The position numbers were made by a program, and so were the translations under genes. The notes beneath the pieces are model-generated. The model made no database searches, was not told the origin of the DNA, and was given only the letters and a program-made list of their open reading frames with translations. A DNA stretch of 64,000 bases from DATEOR01 sp036279015 (GTDB lineage: Bacteria > Actinomycetota > Thermoleophilia > Gaiellales > Gaiellaceae): positions 62,001-126,000 of the forward strand of contig DASUJY010000074.1 in NCBI GenBank assembly GCA_036279015.1. The letters run 5' to 3'. Below, in pieces: positions 42,140 through 49,398 of this stretch (positions within the stretch are counted from its first letter, which is position 1; each line of letters starts with the position of its first letter).

Positions 42140-43173
42140 GCGGCCAACCCCCGGTGCGCGTCGGCGTCGTCGGTCTCGGCTACTGGGGACCGAACCTCGT
42201 CCGCAACCTGCACGAGATCCCCGAAGCGGAGGTGGTGGCCGTCTGCGACGGGCGACCCGAGGCGCTCGAGAAGATCGGCCGCAGGTATCCGGCGCTCTCG
42301 CTCCACGAGCGCCTCGACGAGCTCCTGGCATCGCCGGAGCTCGAAGCGGTCGCGATCGCGACACCGGTCTCGACCCACCACCACCTCGCAGCGGGCGCGC
42401 TCGAGGCCGGTAAGCACGTCTTCGTCGAGAAGCCGCTGGCGGCCTCGTCGATCGAGGCCTCCGATCTCGTCGACCGCGCCAGGCTGAACGGGCTCGTCCT
42501 GATGCCCGGGCACACGTTCGTCTACAGCCCGCCCGTCAACGCCGTTCGGGGGCTGATCGACTCGGGCGAGCTCGGCGACATCTACTTCGTCTCCACCAGC
42601 CGCGTGAACCTGGGGCTGCACCAGCGAGACGTCAGCGTCGCGTGGGACCTCGGCCCGCACGACTTCTCGATCCTCCGCTATTGGCTCGAGGAAACGCCGA
42701 CCCACGTGAACGCGCTCTCGCGCGGGTGCATCATCCCGGGAATCCCCGACGTGGCGTTCATCAACCTCGAGTTTCCCTCCGGAGCAATCGCCAACGTCGA
42801 GCTCTCCTGGCTCGCCCCGAGCAAGCTGCGCCGCACCACGGTCGTCGGCTCGCGCAAGATGGTCGTCTACGACGACACGTCGATCGAGCCCGTGCGCGTC
42901 TTCGATTCCGGCGTGCTGCTCAAGGACCCCGAGACCTTCGGCGAGTACCAACTCGCCTACCGGACCGGCGACATCGTCTCGCCGCGCGTCGACGTGACCG
43001 AGCCGCTCGCGCTCGAGCTGGCCGACTTCTGCGACGCGATCCGCCGCGGCACCGAGCCGCGCTCGTCGTGCGAGCTCGGAGTCGACGTCGTGCGGATGAT
43101 CGAAGCGGTCGACGCCTCACTCGAAGCCGACGGAGCAAGAGTGGAGCTTCACCCAGCACAGCTCGCGGCCTAG
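42136..43173 (+). CDS. Gfo/Idh/MocA family sugar-nucleotide dehydrogenase (WlbA-like)
   Basis: The 345-aa protein opens with an NAD site (VRVGVVGLGYWGPNLVRNL), then AIATPVSTHHHLAAGALEAG and the catalytic HVFVEKPLA box (Lys of EKP). The C-terminal half has SVAWDLGPHDFSILRYWL with the conserved Asp/His. It oxidises a sugar nucleotide at C3 in pathways such as Wlb, giving the substrate for a DegT aminotransferase; one lies at 17106 together with a WlbB-like acetyltransferase. GTG 42136 overlaps the priming transferase stop by 4 bp. Confidence 0.87.
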   Translation: MSGQPPVRVGVVGLGYWGPNLVRNLHEIPEAEVVAVCDGRPEALEKIGRRYPALSLHERLDELLASPELEAVAIATPVSTHHHLAAGALEAGKHVFVEKPLAASSIEASDLVDRARLNGLVLMPGHTFVYSPPVNAVRGLIDSGELGDIYFVSTSRVNLGLHQRDVSVAWDLGPHDFSILRYWLEETPTHVNALSRGCIIPGIPDVAFINLEFPSGAIANVELSWLAPSKLRRTTVVGSRKMVVYDDTSIEPVRVFDSGVLLKDPETFGEYQLAYRTGDIVSPRVDVTEPLALELADFCDAIRRGTEPRSSCELGVDVVRMIEAVDASLEADGARVELHPAQLAA

Positions 43174-43219
43174 CGCGGCGCGACCGGGCTCGGGACCACC
43201 CCCGCTATGGTTCGACCCC

Positions 43220-43915
43220 ATGCGACTCGCCGTGTGCCTGGCGATTCTCGCCCTCACCGCGGCCCTGGCGGCTTCGGCTCGCGCGGGCGGCGGCCTCCTC
43301 GTCGACCCGGGTGACCGGCTTCCACGCGGCTGCGCCGACCGGATCGAGAGGCGAAGCTGGGAGCCGCGCCCCGAGAACAAGGTTCCGAACCACACGATTC
43401 CGTCGCGCAAGCACCTGCGCGCGTTCCACAAGGCCTCCGACCTTCGCCACCGCTATCGCATCAACGGCCGCTTTCGAGGCAGGACGGACGAGATCCTCCG
43501 CTGGACTGCCTGCAAGTGGGGCTACCGCGCGAACATCGCCCGCGCCGTCGCCGTCGTGGAGAGCTGGTGGCGCCAGAGCACGCTTGGAGACTCGGGGCAC
43601 TCGATCGGCCTCATGCAGGTCAAGTGCATGAAGCGGGGCGACCCCCACCGGCCCGCCTGTCCGATGGCGCAGCGCTCGACCGCCTTCAACACGGACTACT
43701 GGGGCGGGTTCATCCGCGACTGCGTCGACGGCAAGATGAAGTGGCTGAACGACGTCGAGCACGGGCACGGCTACCGGCGCGGCGACCTCTGGGGCTGCGT
43801 CGGCGTCTGGTACTCGGGACGGTGGTACACCGACCCGGCGAAGCACTACATCGCAGAGGTGAAGCGCACGAAGCGCCGGCACGTCTGGAAGACGAAGGCG
43901 TTCGCCGGCGGCTAG
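43220..43915 (+). CDS. Secreted lytic transglycosylase-like protein (SLT fold)
   Basis: The 231-aa precursor has a signal peptide (RLAVCLAILALTAALAASARA) and a lysozyme-like domain: ARAVAVVESWWRQSTLGDSG carries the catalytic Glu in VES, and GHSIGLMQVKCM follows as the SxGLxQ motif. Cysteines (CADR, CKWG, CMKR, CPMA, CVDG, CVGV) suggest a disulfide-stabilised extracellular fold. It may cleave peptidoglycan to pass a surface polymer, or act on the polymer itself. Its stop overlaps by 4 bp that of the convergent membrane protein gene. Confidence 0.8.
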   Translation: MRLAVCLAILALTAALAASARAGGGLLVDPGDRLPRGCADRIERRSWEPRPENKVPNHTIPSRKHLRAFHKASDLRHRYRINGRFRGRTDEILRWTACKWGYRANIARAVAVVESWWRQSTLGDSGHSIGLMQVKCMKRGDPHRPACPMAQRSTAFNTDYWGGFIRDCVDGKMKWLNDVEHGHGYRRGDLWGCVGVWYSGRWYTDPAKHYIAEVKRTKRRHVWKTKAFAGG

Positions 43916-44445
43916 CCCTGCCCGGGCGGAACGGTGACCGTGACCGACTGGGTGACGGTCACGGGCTCCGTCACCGTGACCGCCTGCGTCACCGATTGCG
44001 TGACCGTCTCGGTCCTCGAGTCCGTCACCGTGACCGTCTGGTCGAGTGGAATGACCGTGGGGCGCCCGGCGATCACCGTCGTCAGCGACGGCTTCGGCTT
44101 TGCTCGAACGGTCTCGGTGGCCGTTACCTTGCGGTTGCGGACGAGGCGCTTGCCCGGCAGCTTCTCCGTAACCGTCTGCGGCACGACCTTCTGCTTCACC
44201 GCCTGTGCGGTGACCGGCAGCTTGCCCGCGGATGACGCGTCGGTGGCTGCCGCAGCCGCGAAGAGCCCGAGCACGAGGAGGCCGCCCGCGACGAGCGAGA
44301 CGACGAGCAGGTCGGCCGACCTCCGCAGCCGGTCCGAGCTCCAGCGCCAGCGCACCGCATCCAGCCGGGCGAGCCGCTCGTCCGCAGCGTCGCGCAGGCC
44401 GAGCCACCGTAGCCTCAACCGCCGGATGAGATCGTCGAAGTCCAC
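43912..44445 (-). CDS. Membrane-anchored protein with Thr/Val repeat tail (177 aa)
   Basis: GTG 44445 starts a basic N-terminal segment (RRLRLRWLGLRDAADERLAR), one membrane helix (LLVVSLVAGGLLVLGLFAAA) and a C-terminal low-complexity tail in which TVTVT, QSVT and EPVTVT units alternate for about 40 residues before the end PPGQG. The repeat is encoded by near-identical GTGACCGT-type units at 43930-44040. The tail is probably extracellular and extended, like a cell-wall spacer. No family is recognised. Confidence 0.6.
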   Translation of the reverse strand: MDFDDLIRRLRLRWLGLRDAADERLARLDAVRWRWSSDRLRRSADLLVVSLVAGGLLVLGLFAAAAATDASSAGKLPVTAQAVKQKVVPQTVTEKLPGKRLVRNRKVTATETVRAKPKPSLTTVIAGRPTVIPLDQTVTVTDSRTETVTQSVTQAVTVTEPVTVTQSVTVTVPPGQG

Positions 44446-44599
44446 TCTCGAGCAGGCACGCCTTTTGGAGCGGCCGCGGCGCCGCCGCAGCACATCGGGC
44501 TTACCCCGGAGGCGCAAGGTTAGGCATCGCAGTCGTGAGGCGCGCCCGACCGCGGACATTCCTCACAGAATGTTCACGTCGAGAGGGTCGCGCTCGAAG

Positions 44600-44682
44600 T
44601 GCCGGGGGTGAGATTCGAACTCACACGCCCTTGCGGGCAGAGGATTTTAAATCCCCCGCGTCTACCGTTCCGCCACCCCGGC
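44600..44682 (-). tRNA. tRNA-Leu (UAA)
   Basis: The minus strand gives an 83-nt class II tRNA. The acceptor GCCGGGG pairs with CCCCGGC plus discriminator A, the anticodon loop TTTAAAA has anticodon TAA, and a long variable arm reads TGCCCGCAAGGGCG. The T-loop is GTTCGAAT. The long variable arm and A73 fit tRNA-Leu. CCA is not encoded. Confidence 0.93.
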
Positions 44683-44725
44683 GGGTCGGGTCAGCGCGAG
44701 TGTAAGGGTGGACGGGAGACGAAGC

Positions 44726-45430
44726 TCACTGTCGGCCCGGCGTCAACTCGGAGAGCGGAAACTTCTCGGGCGCGTCGCCGGTCGGCCCGCGGTAGTCGTC
44801 GCGGAAGCTGCTGAACGCCCCTTCGTCGAAGGTCGGGCACGTCATCTCGTGCGTCCAGGCGGTGAGGTAGATCTTCTTGCTCGCGTCGGCAGGCCGCGGC
44901 GCGTGCACGTCATCCGGAAGCGGGGCGATCACGAGTCCGTTCGGGCTCGGCTGGTACCACTGAACGATCTGCTGGACGACGGAAGCCGGCACGTCCGACC
45001 CGTACTGGATCACGACGCCGCCGTGCTCGAGATTGTGGACGACCGCGACCTCGTCGAGCGGGCTGTCGTAGACGTTCCAGACGACGGGAGCCTTGGGTCC
45101 AGGCGGGTAGTGCGGCCCGCTCGTCGGCGGGAACGAGTTGTACTCGAAGCCCTTGCTCAGCTTCGCGATGTGCTGGCGCCCCATCGGCGGAAAGGTCGCC
45201 CGGACGCAGCTGCCGTCCGGGCCGCTCGCCTCCGCTCCGCCGCCGCGGAAGGTCGCGATGCCGATACCGGCCACCGCGATGACGATCGCGACGCCGATCA
45301 CGACGAACCAGATGTTGAGGCGGCGGGGCCCGCCTGACTCCACACGCCGCTGCGGGCCGGCAGCCCTTCGTTGCGGGCCTTGACTCGTGCGGGGAGGAGG
45401 CGGGACGCGGCTCTTCTTCTTCTTGGCCAC
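44726..45430 (-). CDS. DUF3105 family membrane-anchored protein
   Basis: The 234-aa product has a Lys/Arg/Pro-rich cytoplasmic N-terminus, one membrane helix (IWFVVIGVAIVIAVAGIGIA) and an extracytoplasmic DUF3105 domain: FEYNSFPPTSGPHYPPGP, then VAVVHNLEHGGVVIQYG with conserved His residues that look like a metal or active site, and a late KKIYLTAWTHEMTC. The family is widespread in actinobacteria and of unknown function. It lies 15 bp downstream of the DinG-like gene on the same strand, so the two may share a transcript. Confidence 0.85.
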   Translation of the reverse strand: MAKKKKSRVPPPPRTSQGPQRRAAGPQRRVESGGPRRLNIWFVVIGVAIVIAVAGIGIATFRGGGAEASGPDGSCVRATFPPMGRQHIAKLSKGFEYNSFPPTSGPHYPPGPKAPVVWNVYDSPLDEVAVVHNLEHGGVVIQYGSDVPASVVQQIVQWYQPSPNGLVIAPLPDDVHAPRPADASKKIYLTAWTHEMTCPTFDEGAFSSFRDDYRGPTGDAPEKFPLSELTPGRQ

Positions 45431-45445
45431 GGTTTTCCTAAGGTA

Positions 45446-47323
45446 TCAAGCGATTGCGCGCGCCTGTTCGCCGAAGAAGCCCGCCACGGCGGTGAGCTCC
45501 GAGACGACCGGCGCGGGCGGGAGGGCCTCGAGGAACCGGCGTCCATACGAGCGTGTGCGCAGGCGTGGATCGAGGATCGCGACGACCCCCTCGTCGGCGT
45601 GGCCGCGGATGAGGCGGCCGAAGCCCTGGCGCAGCTGAAGCACCGCTGCAGGCAGCGCGTAGTCACCGAACCAGTCCCCGCCCTGGCGCGCGATCCGCTC
45701 GCAGCGCGCCTCGACGAGCGGGTCGCCGGGGGCGGCGAACGGGAGCTTGTCGATGACGAGAAGCGAGAGCGACTCGCCCTGGATGTCGACGCCCTGCCAG
45801 AACGTCGACGTGGCGAAGAGTATGGAGTCGACATCGGCGCGGAACCGCTCGAGCAACCGTTCGCGGGGCGCATCGCCCTGCCGTAGCACCGGGAAGTCCA
45901 GTCGCCCGGCGCAGCGCTCGACGAGCTCGTCCAGCGCCCTGTACGAGGACGTGAGCACGAGCGCGCGCCCCGCTGAGAGCCGGCAGAGCGCAACGATCTC
46001 CTCTCCCAGCCGATCGAAATATCCCGGCGAACGCGGCTCCGGCAGGCGGGCGGGAACGTAGACGAGGGCCTGCTCCCGGTAGTCGAACGGAGAGGGGAGA
46101 ACGAGCTCGCGAGCATCAGCTAGGCCGAGCCGGCTCCGCACGAAGCGGGGATCGAGCGTCGCCGAGACCAGCACCGAGGTCGTCTCGCTCTCCCACAGGG
46201 TCTCGCGCAGGAGGTCGGAGACGTCGACGGGCGCCCAGGCGACCGCTCCCTTCTCGGCCCACGAGACGCGGTCCGGGTCGTCGACGGCGAGACAGCTCTC
46301 GACGTCGTCCGCCGCCACGAGCGCGCGGCGGGCGAGCGCGTCGCCATCCTCTCCGGTCCCCGAGAGCGCGGCCGCGAGGGCGCCGAGCGCGGCGGCGAGG
46401 GCAAGCCCGTGATCCTCGAGCTCCTGCTGGTCGGCGACCGTCAAGCGCCGCCGACCCGAGCCCGGGTCGAAGGCCGCCACGAACCGCTCGCCCGCCCGGT
46501 CGAGCTCCGCGAGCGCCCGTGCGGGCGGCGTCCGGCTCTCCTCGCGGCAGAAGCGCTCGACGTCGCGCTCGAGCTGACGGAGGCGGGCAAGCGAGACACG
46601 CCCGCCGAACCAGGCCGCGGCCGCCTCCTCGAGCCGGTGGGCCTCATCGAACACGACGGCGTCGTGCTCGGGCAGGACCGCGGCCCCGTCGGAGCGCGTC
46701 CGCAGGGCGAGATCGGCGAAGTAGAGAGCGTGGTTCGCGATCACGAGCTCGGCCTCGCCGGCGCGCTCACGGGCCTTCTCGGCGAAGCAGGAACGGACGA
46801 ACGGGCAGCGCTTCCCTGCGCAGCGCTCCGCGCCGACCGAGAGCTCCCCCCAGAGCGAGTCCGAGGGCTCGTGCTCGAGCTCGGCGCGGTCGCCCGTCCC
46901 GGTGGTCTCGATCCACTCGCGCAGCCGCTCGAAGTCGGCGGCGTCCTCCGCCGTGCGGAAGAGCCCCCCGAGCTGGTCGACGCTCTGGAGGCTCCTGCGG
47001 CAGAGGTAGTTCTGTCTCCCCTTCAGGACGGCGACCCGCACCCGGCGGCCGAGAGCGGCCGCGGCCGCCGGCACGTCCTTCGTCAGGAGCTGCTCCTGGA
47101 GCGCCTTCGTCGCCGTGGCGACGACCACCCGCTGGCCGGAGAGGAGCGCGGGCACCAGGTAGGCGAGGCTCTTGCCCGTCCCGGTGCCCGCCTCGGCGAC
47201 GAGGTGGTCGCAGTTCTCGAGCGAGCTCGCAACTGCCGTCGCGAGCTCCTCCTGCTCGGCGCGCGGCTCGTACCCGACCAGGGTCGAGGCCAGGCGGCCG
47301 TCCGATCCGAAGAAGGCATCCAT
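45446..47323 (-). CDS. dinG: ATP-dependent DNA helicase, DinG/XPD family
   Basis: The 625-aa SF2 helicase has RAEQEELATAVASSLENCDH before the Walker A HLVAEAGTGTGKSLAYLVPA, then four cysteines for an Fe-S cluster (NYLCRRS and CAGKRCPFVRSC), the DEAH box VVFDEAHRLEEAA, and C-terminal motifs LVSATLDPRF, ALVLTSSYRALDEL, STFWQGVDIQGESLSLLVID and LPAAVLQLRQGFGRLIR. The family unwinds 5'-3' and resolves R-loops and damaged forks. The ATG at 47323 is preferred to 47368. Upstream lies a long imperfect palindrome. Confidence 0.9.
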   Translation of the reverse strand: MDAFFGSDGRLASTLVGYEPRAEQEELATAVASSLENCDHLVAEAGTGTGKSLAYLVPALLSGQRVVVATATKALQEQLLTKDVPAAAAALGRRVRVAVLKGRQNYLCRRSLQSVDQLGGLFRTAEDAADFERLREWIETTGTGDRAELEHEPSDSLWGELSVGAERCAGKRCPFVRSCFAEKARERAGEAELVIANHALYFADLALRTRSDGAAVLPEHDAVVFDEAHRLEEAAAAWFGGRVSLARLRQLERDVERFCREESRTPPARALAELDRAGERFVAAFDPGSGRRRLTVADQQELEDHGLALAAALGALAAALSGTGEDGDALARRALVAADDVESCLAVDDPDRVSWAEKGAVAWAPVDVSDLLRETLWESETTSVLVSATLDPRFVRSRLGLADARELVLPSPFDYREQALVYVPARLPEPRSPGYFDRLGEEIVALCRLSAGRALVLTSSYRALDELVERCAGRLDFPVLRQGDAPRERLLERFRADVDSILFATSTFWQGVDIQGESLSLLVIDKLPFAAPGDPLVEARCERIARQGGDWFGDYALPAAVLQLRQGFGRLIRGHADEGVVAILDPRLRTRSYGRRFLEALPPAPVVSELTAVAGFFGEQARAIA

Positions 47324-47337
47324 GGGGGATGACGAGC

Positions 47338-47389
47338 CTAGATGGTTGATCGGAAAGCGTGGTGCCACCGTTTCCGGTCACCCATCTAG
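47338..47389. repeat. 52-bp imperfect palindrome
   Basis: The left arm begins CTAGATGG and the right arm ends CCATCTAG. Pairing continues inward through TGA/TCA, CGGAAA/TTTCCG and the central GTGG-TG-CCAC, with four mismatched pairs. In all, 21 of 25 positions pair. It lies between the divergent dinG-like gene and the stress-type gene, starting 15 bp from the dinG-like start. It could be an operator, a REPIN-like element or a remnant of a small mobile element. Confidence 0.65.
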
Positions 47390-47507
47390 TTCTGGTCATC
47401 ATAGAACACACGTTCGCGCGGTTCGCGGCGGAACTGCCCCGATTCGCGCACAGGCGACCCGCCGGAGAAAAGTACGCTCTTTGCGAATGTTTCTGCCTCC
47501 GGGCCGC

Positions 47508-47536
47508 TTGACTGCCGTCGGCGAGCGCACTAGGCT
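47508..47536 (+). promoter_or_regulatory. Candidate housekeeping (sigma-70-type) promoter
   Basis: TTGACT at 47508-47513 is separated by 17 nt from TAGGCT at 47531-47536. It lies about 105 nt upstream of the 65-aa gene and is one of two candidate promoters for it. A hairpin with ATCCGG/CCGGAT arms lies in the leader it would produce. Confidence 0.45.
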
Positions 47537-47580
47537 GGCGGAGCCAGATCCGGTAGGCCCTCGGGCTCGCCGGATTTGGC

Positions 47581-47606
47581 GTTTAAGAGGTCGTAAGGTC
47601 ACGTAT
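47581..47606 (+). promoter_or_regulatory. Candidate sigma-B/sigma-F-type stress promoter
   Basis: GTTTAA (47581-47586), then 14 nt, then ACGTAT (47601-47606) matches the general-stress consensus GTTTAA-N14-GGGTAT at 10 of 12 positions, with exact spacing. It lies 36 nt upstream of the ATG of the 65-aa gene. Confidence 0.45.
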
Positions 47607-47642
47607 CCTGCGGCGTATCCAGACGAACGAGGAGGAGCCCTC

Positions 47643-47840
47643 ATGGGTTGGCTGGACAAGCTGCTAGGCCGCGGCAAGCAGGCCGCCGGCGGGGCCGCGG
47701 GGTCGACGGGCATGCAGGAGGAAGGTCGCCACCAGGAGGCGGCCGGCATGGCCGAGGACCAGGCGGAGCGCGCCGAGGACATGGCCCAGGACGCGCGCGA
47801 GCGCGCCGCAGAAGAGCGCGCCTCGGAAGAGAACATGTAG
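47643..47840 (+). CDS. Small Ala/Glu-rich stress-type protein (65 aa)
   Basis: The product starts MGWLDKLLGRGKQAAGGAAG and continues as a highly polar helix rich in Ala, Glu, Gln, Met and Asp (DQAERAEDMAQDARERAAEE). The composition resembles CsbD-like or LEA-type general-stress proteins, but no family motif is certain. A strong ribosome site (GGAGGAG) precedes the ATG. A sigma-B-like promoter lies upstream and a 10-bp hairpin terminator follows 4 nt after the stop, so it is a self-contained single-gene unit. Confidence 0.75.
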   Translation: MGWLDKLLGRGKQAAGGAAGSTGMQEEGRHQEAAGMAEDQAERAEDMAQDARERAAEERASEENM

Positions 47841-47844
47841 CGGC

Positions 47845-47874
47845 GAGGGGGGCGGCCTGCGGGTCGCCCCCCTC
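47845..47874 (+). terminator. Strong GC hairpin terminator
   Basis: GAGGGGGGCG pairs perfectly with CGCCCCCCTC over 10 bp. The ten-base loop can add three more pairs (including one G-U), leaving a TGCG tetraloop. It starts 4 nt after the stop codon of the 65-aa gene. No U-tract follows, as in many actinobacterial terminators. Confidence 0.7.
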
Positions 47875-47921
47875 CTCCGCCCGGTCTGCCGTCCGACGCT
47901 CCCTCTAGCGTTTGTCGGTCC

Positions 47922-48968
47922 ATGACTGCACTCGTCATCATCGTGGCCCTCGCCGCCCTCGCGGCGCTCGCCGTCTGGCTCAAGAAGGAGCTCGACCGGC
48001 TCCGCGCGACTGCCGGCACCCAGCTCGAGGAGCGAAACGCCGACGTCGACCGGCGGCTCGCCGGGCTCGTCGAGACGATGGACCGGCGCCTCGGCGAGCT
48101 CGACCGGCGCGTCGATCACAGGCTCGAGAGCGCGGAGCGGACGGCCACTGCCATCCACCAGCAGCTCGGAAAGATCGGCGAGACGAACACGCAGATGCTC
48201 GACCGGGCGAAGGATCTCGCCCGCCTCGAGCAGGCGCTCCGTCCGCCGAAGGCGCGGGGTGGGTTCGGCGAGCTCCTCCTGGGCAACCTGCTCGCCGACA
48301 CCTTCCCCCGTGACAAGTACGAGCTCCAGTACGGCTTCCCCGGCGGCGAGCGGGTCGACGCCGTCATCCGGCTCGATCGGGCCCTCGTCCCCGTGGACGC
48401 CAAGTTCCCGCTCGACAACTTCCACCGGCTCATCGAGGCCGAGGGCGACTCGGAGCGCGAGCTGCACTCGAAGCAGTTCGTCCGCGACGTCAAGGCGCAC
48501 GTCGACGCGATCGCGAACAAGTACATCCGCCCCGCCGACGGAACGTACGAGTTCGCGCTCATGTACCTGCCGGCCGAGGCCGTCTACTACGAGCTCGTGT
48601 GCAACCGGCTCGGCGGCGACTCAGGCCCGCTCGGCTACGCGCTCGAGCGCAAGGTGATTCCCGTCTCGCCCTCGACCCTGCACGCCTACCTGCTCGTCAT
48701 CCTCCTCGGGTTCAAGGGGCTCCAGATCGAGGAGCACGCGCGCGAGGTGATGGCCTACTGCGCCCAGCTCGGCAAGGACTTCTCCCGCTTCAAGGAGGAC
48801 TTCGAGCTCGTCGGGACGCACATCGGCCGCGCCCAGTCGAAGTACGTGGAGGCCGAGAAGCGCCTCGGCCGCTTCGAGACCCGGCTCGAGCAGGCCGCCG
48901 ACAGCGAGCTCGAGGCGCCGGGCGGCGAGGCCATGCAGGAGCTCCCGCGAGCGCTCGACGCTGCGTAG
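47922..48968 (+). CDS. rmuC: DNA recombination protein RmuC
   Basis: The 348-aa protein has an N-terminal membrane helix (TALVIIVALAALAALAVWL), a coiled coil (residues about 25-100) and the RmuC nuclease-like domain: ARGGFGELLLGNLLADTFPR, GERVDAVIRLDRALVPVDAKFP with the D...DAKFP active-site pattern of PD-(D/E)XK enzymes, and KYIRPADGTYEFALMYLPAE. RmuC limits inversions at short repeats in E. coli. The ATG at 47922 starts it. The family assignment is secure; the nuclease role is by homology. Confidence 0.9.
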   Translation: MTALVIIVALAALAALAVWLKKELDRLRATAGTQLEERNADVDRRLAGLVETMDRRLGELDRRVDHRLESAERTATAIHQQLGKIGETNTQMLDRAKDLARLEQALRPPKARGGFGELLLGNLLADTFPRDKYELQYGFPGGERVDAVIRLDRALVPVDAKFPLDNFHRLIEAEGDSERELHSKQFVRDVKAHVDAIANKYIRPADGTYEFALMYLPAEAVYYELVCNRLGGDSGPLGYALERKVIPVSPSTLHAYLLVILLGFKGLQIEEHAREVMAYCAQLGKDFSRFKEDFELVGTHIGRAQSKYVEAEKRLGRFETRLEQAADSELEAPGGEAMQELPRALDAA

Positions 48969-49010
48969 TACTTAGGTTTTCGCGGCCCCTCGGCGGGTAG
49001 TCGGACGGCG

Positions 49011-49283
49011 ATGGCGGAGGCAAACGCATCAGCGGTAGGCGCGCTCCTCAACGGCATCGATCTGCCGGCTTCGAGGGACGAGATCGTTCGCTACGCGGAC
49101 GAGCAGGGCGCCGACAGCGCCGAGCTCGCGGCGCTTCGGGGGCTCCAGGAGCGCGAGTACGAGAGCACGATGGACGTCGTTGAGGCGCTGAGCCCCGTCC
49201 AGCCCAACCTCCCGGAGCCGGAACCGAGAGCGCCCCGGGCCGAGAGCGGCGAGCCGCCCGGCCGCGAGCAGTACACGCGCTGA
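49011..49283 (+). CDS. DUF2795 domain protein (90 aa)
   Basis: The product contains the DUF2795 pattern: VGALLNGIDLPASRDEIVRY followed by ADEQGADSAELAALRGLQER, a short helical module with the L-x-x-[IL]-x-[FY]-P-A-x-[KR] start and a closing aromatic pair. Pro/Glu-rich, probably disordered sequence ends the protein. The family is common in actinobacteria and of unknown function, often near stress genes. A small hairpin (GACCC-CTTC-GGGTC) overlaps the stop. Confidence 0.78.
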   Translation: MAEANASAVGALLNGIDLPASRDEIVRYADEQGADSAELAALRGLQEREYESTMDVVEALSPVQPNLPEPEPRAPRAESGEPPGREQYTR

Positions 49284-49398
49284 CCCCTTCGGGTCCCGGC
49301 GATCCGTAGTTTCACGCATCCGAATCCGGGCTTTCCGTGTCGCGGCACCGTCCGGGCGCTCATACCTTCAGGGCAGAAACCGACAGAGGAGTCGCCCA

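Noticed and set aside
43930..44040. CRISPR-like short repeats
   Set aside because: The GTGACCGT-type units are contiguous, in frame and encode VT repeats; there are no spacers.
44556..44573. ACATTC/GAATGT hairpin as terminator of tRNA-Leu
   Set aside because: A six-base stem 27 nt beyond the tRNA without a U-tract; too weak to call.
49303..49340. A second sigma-B-type promoter before the NirK-like gene (GTTTCA-N13-GGGCTT)
   Set aside because: Only a partial match with short spacing.
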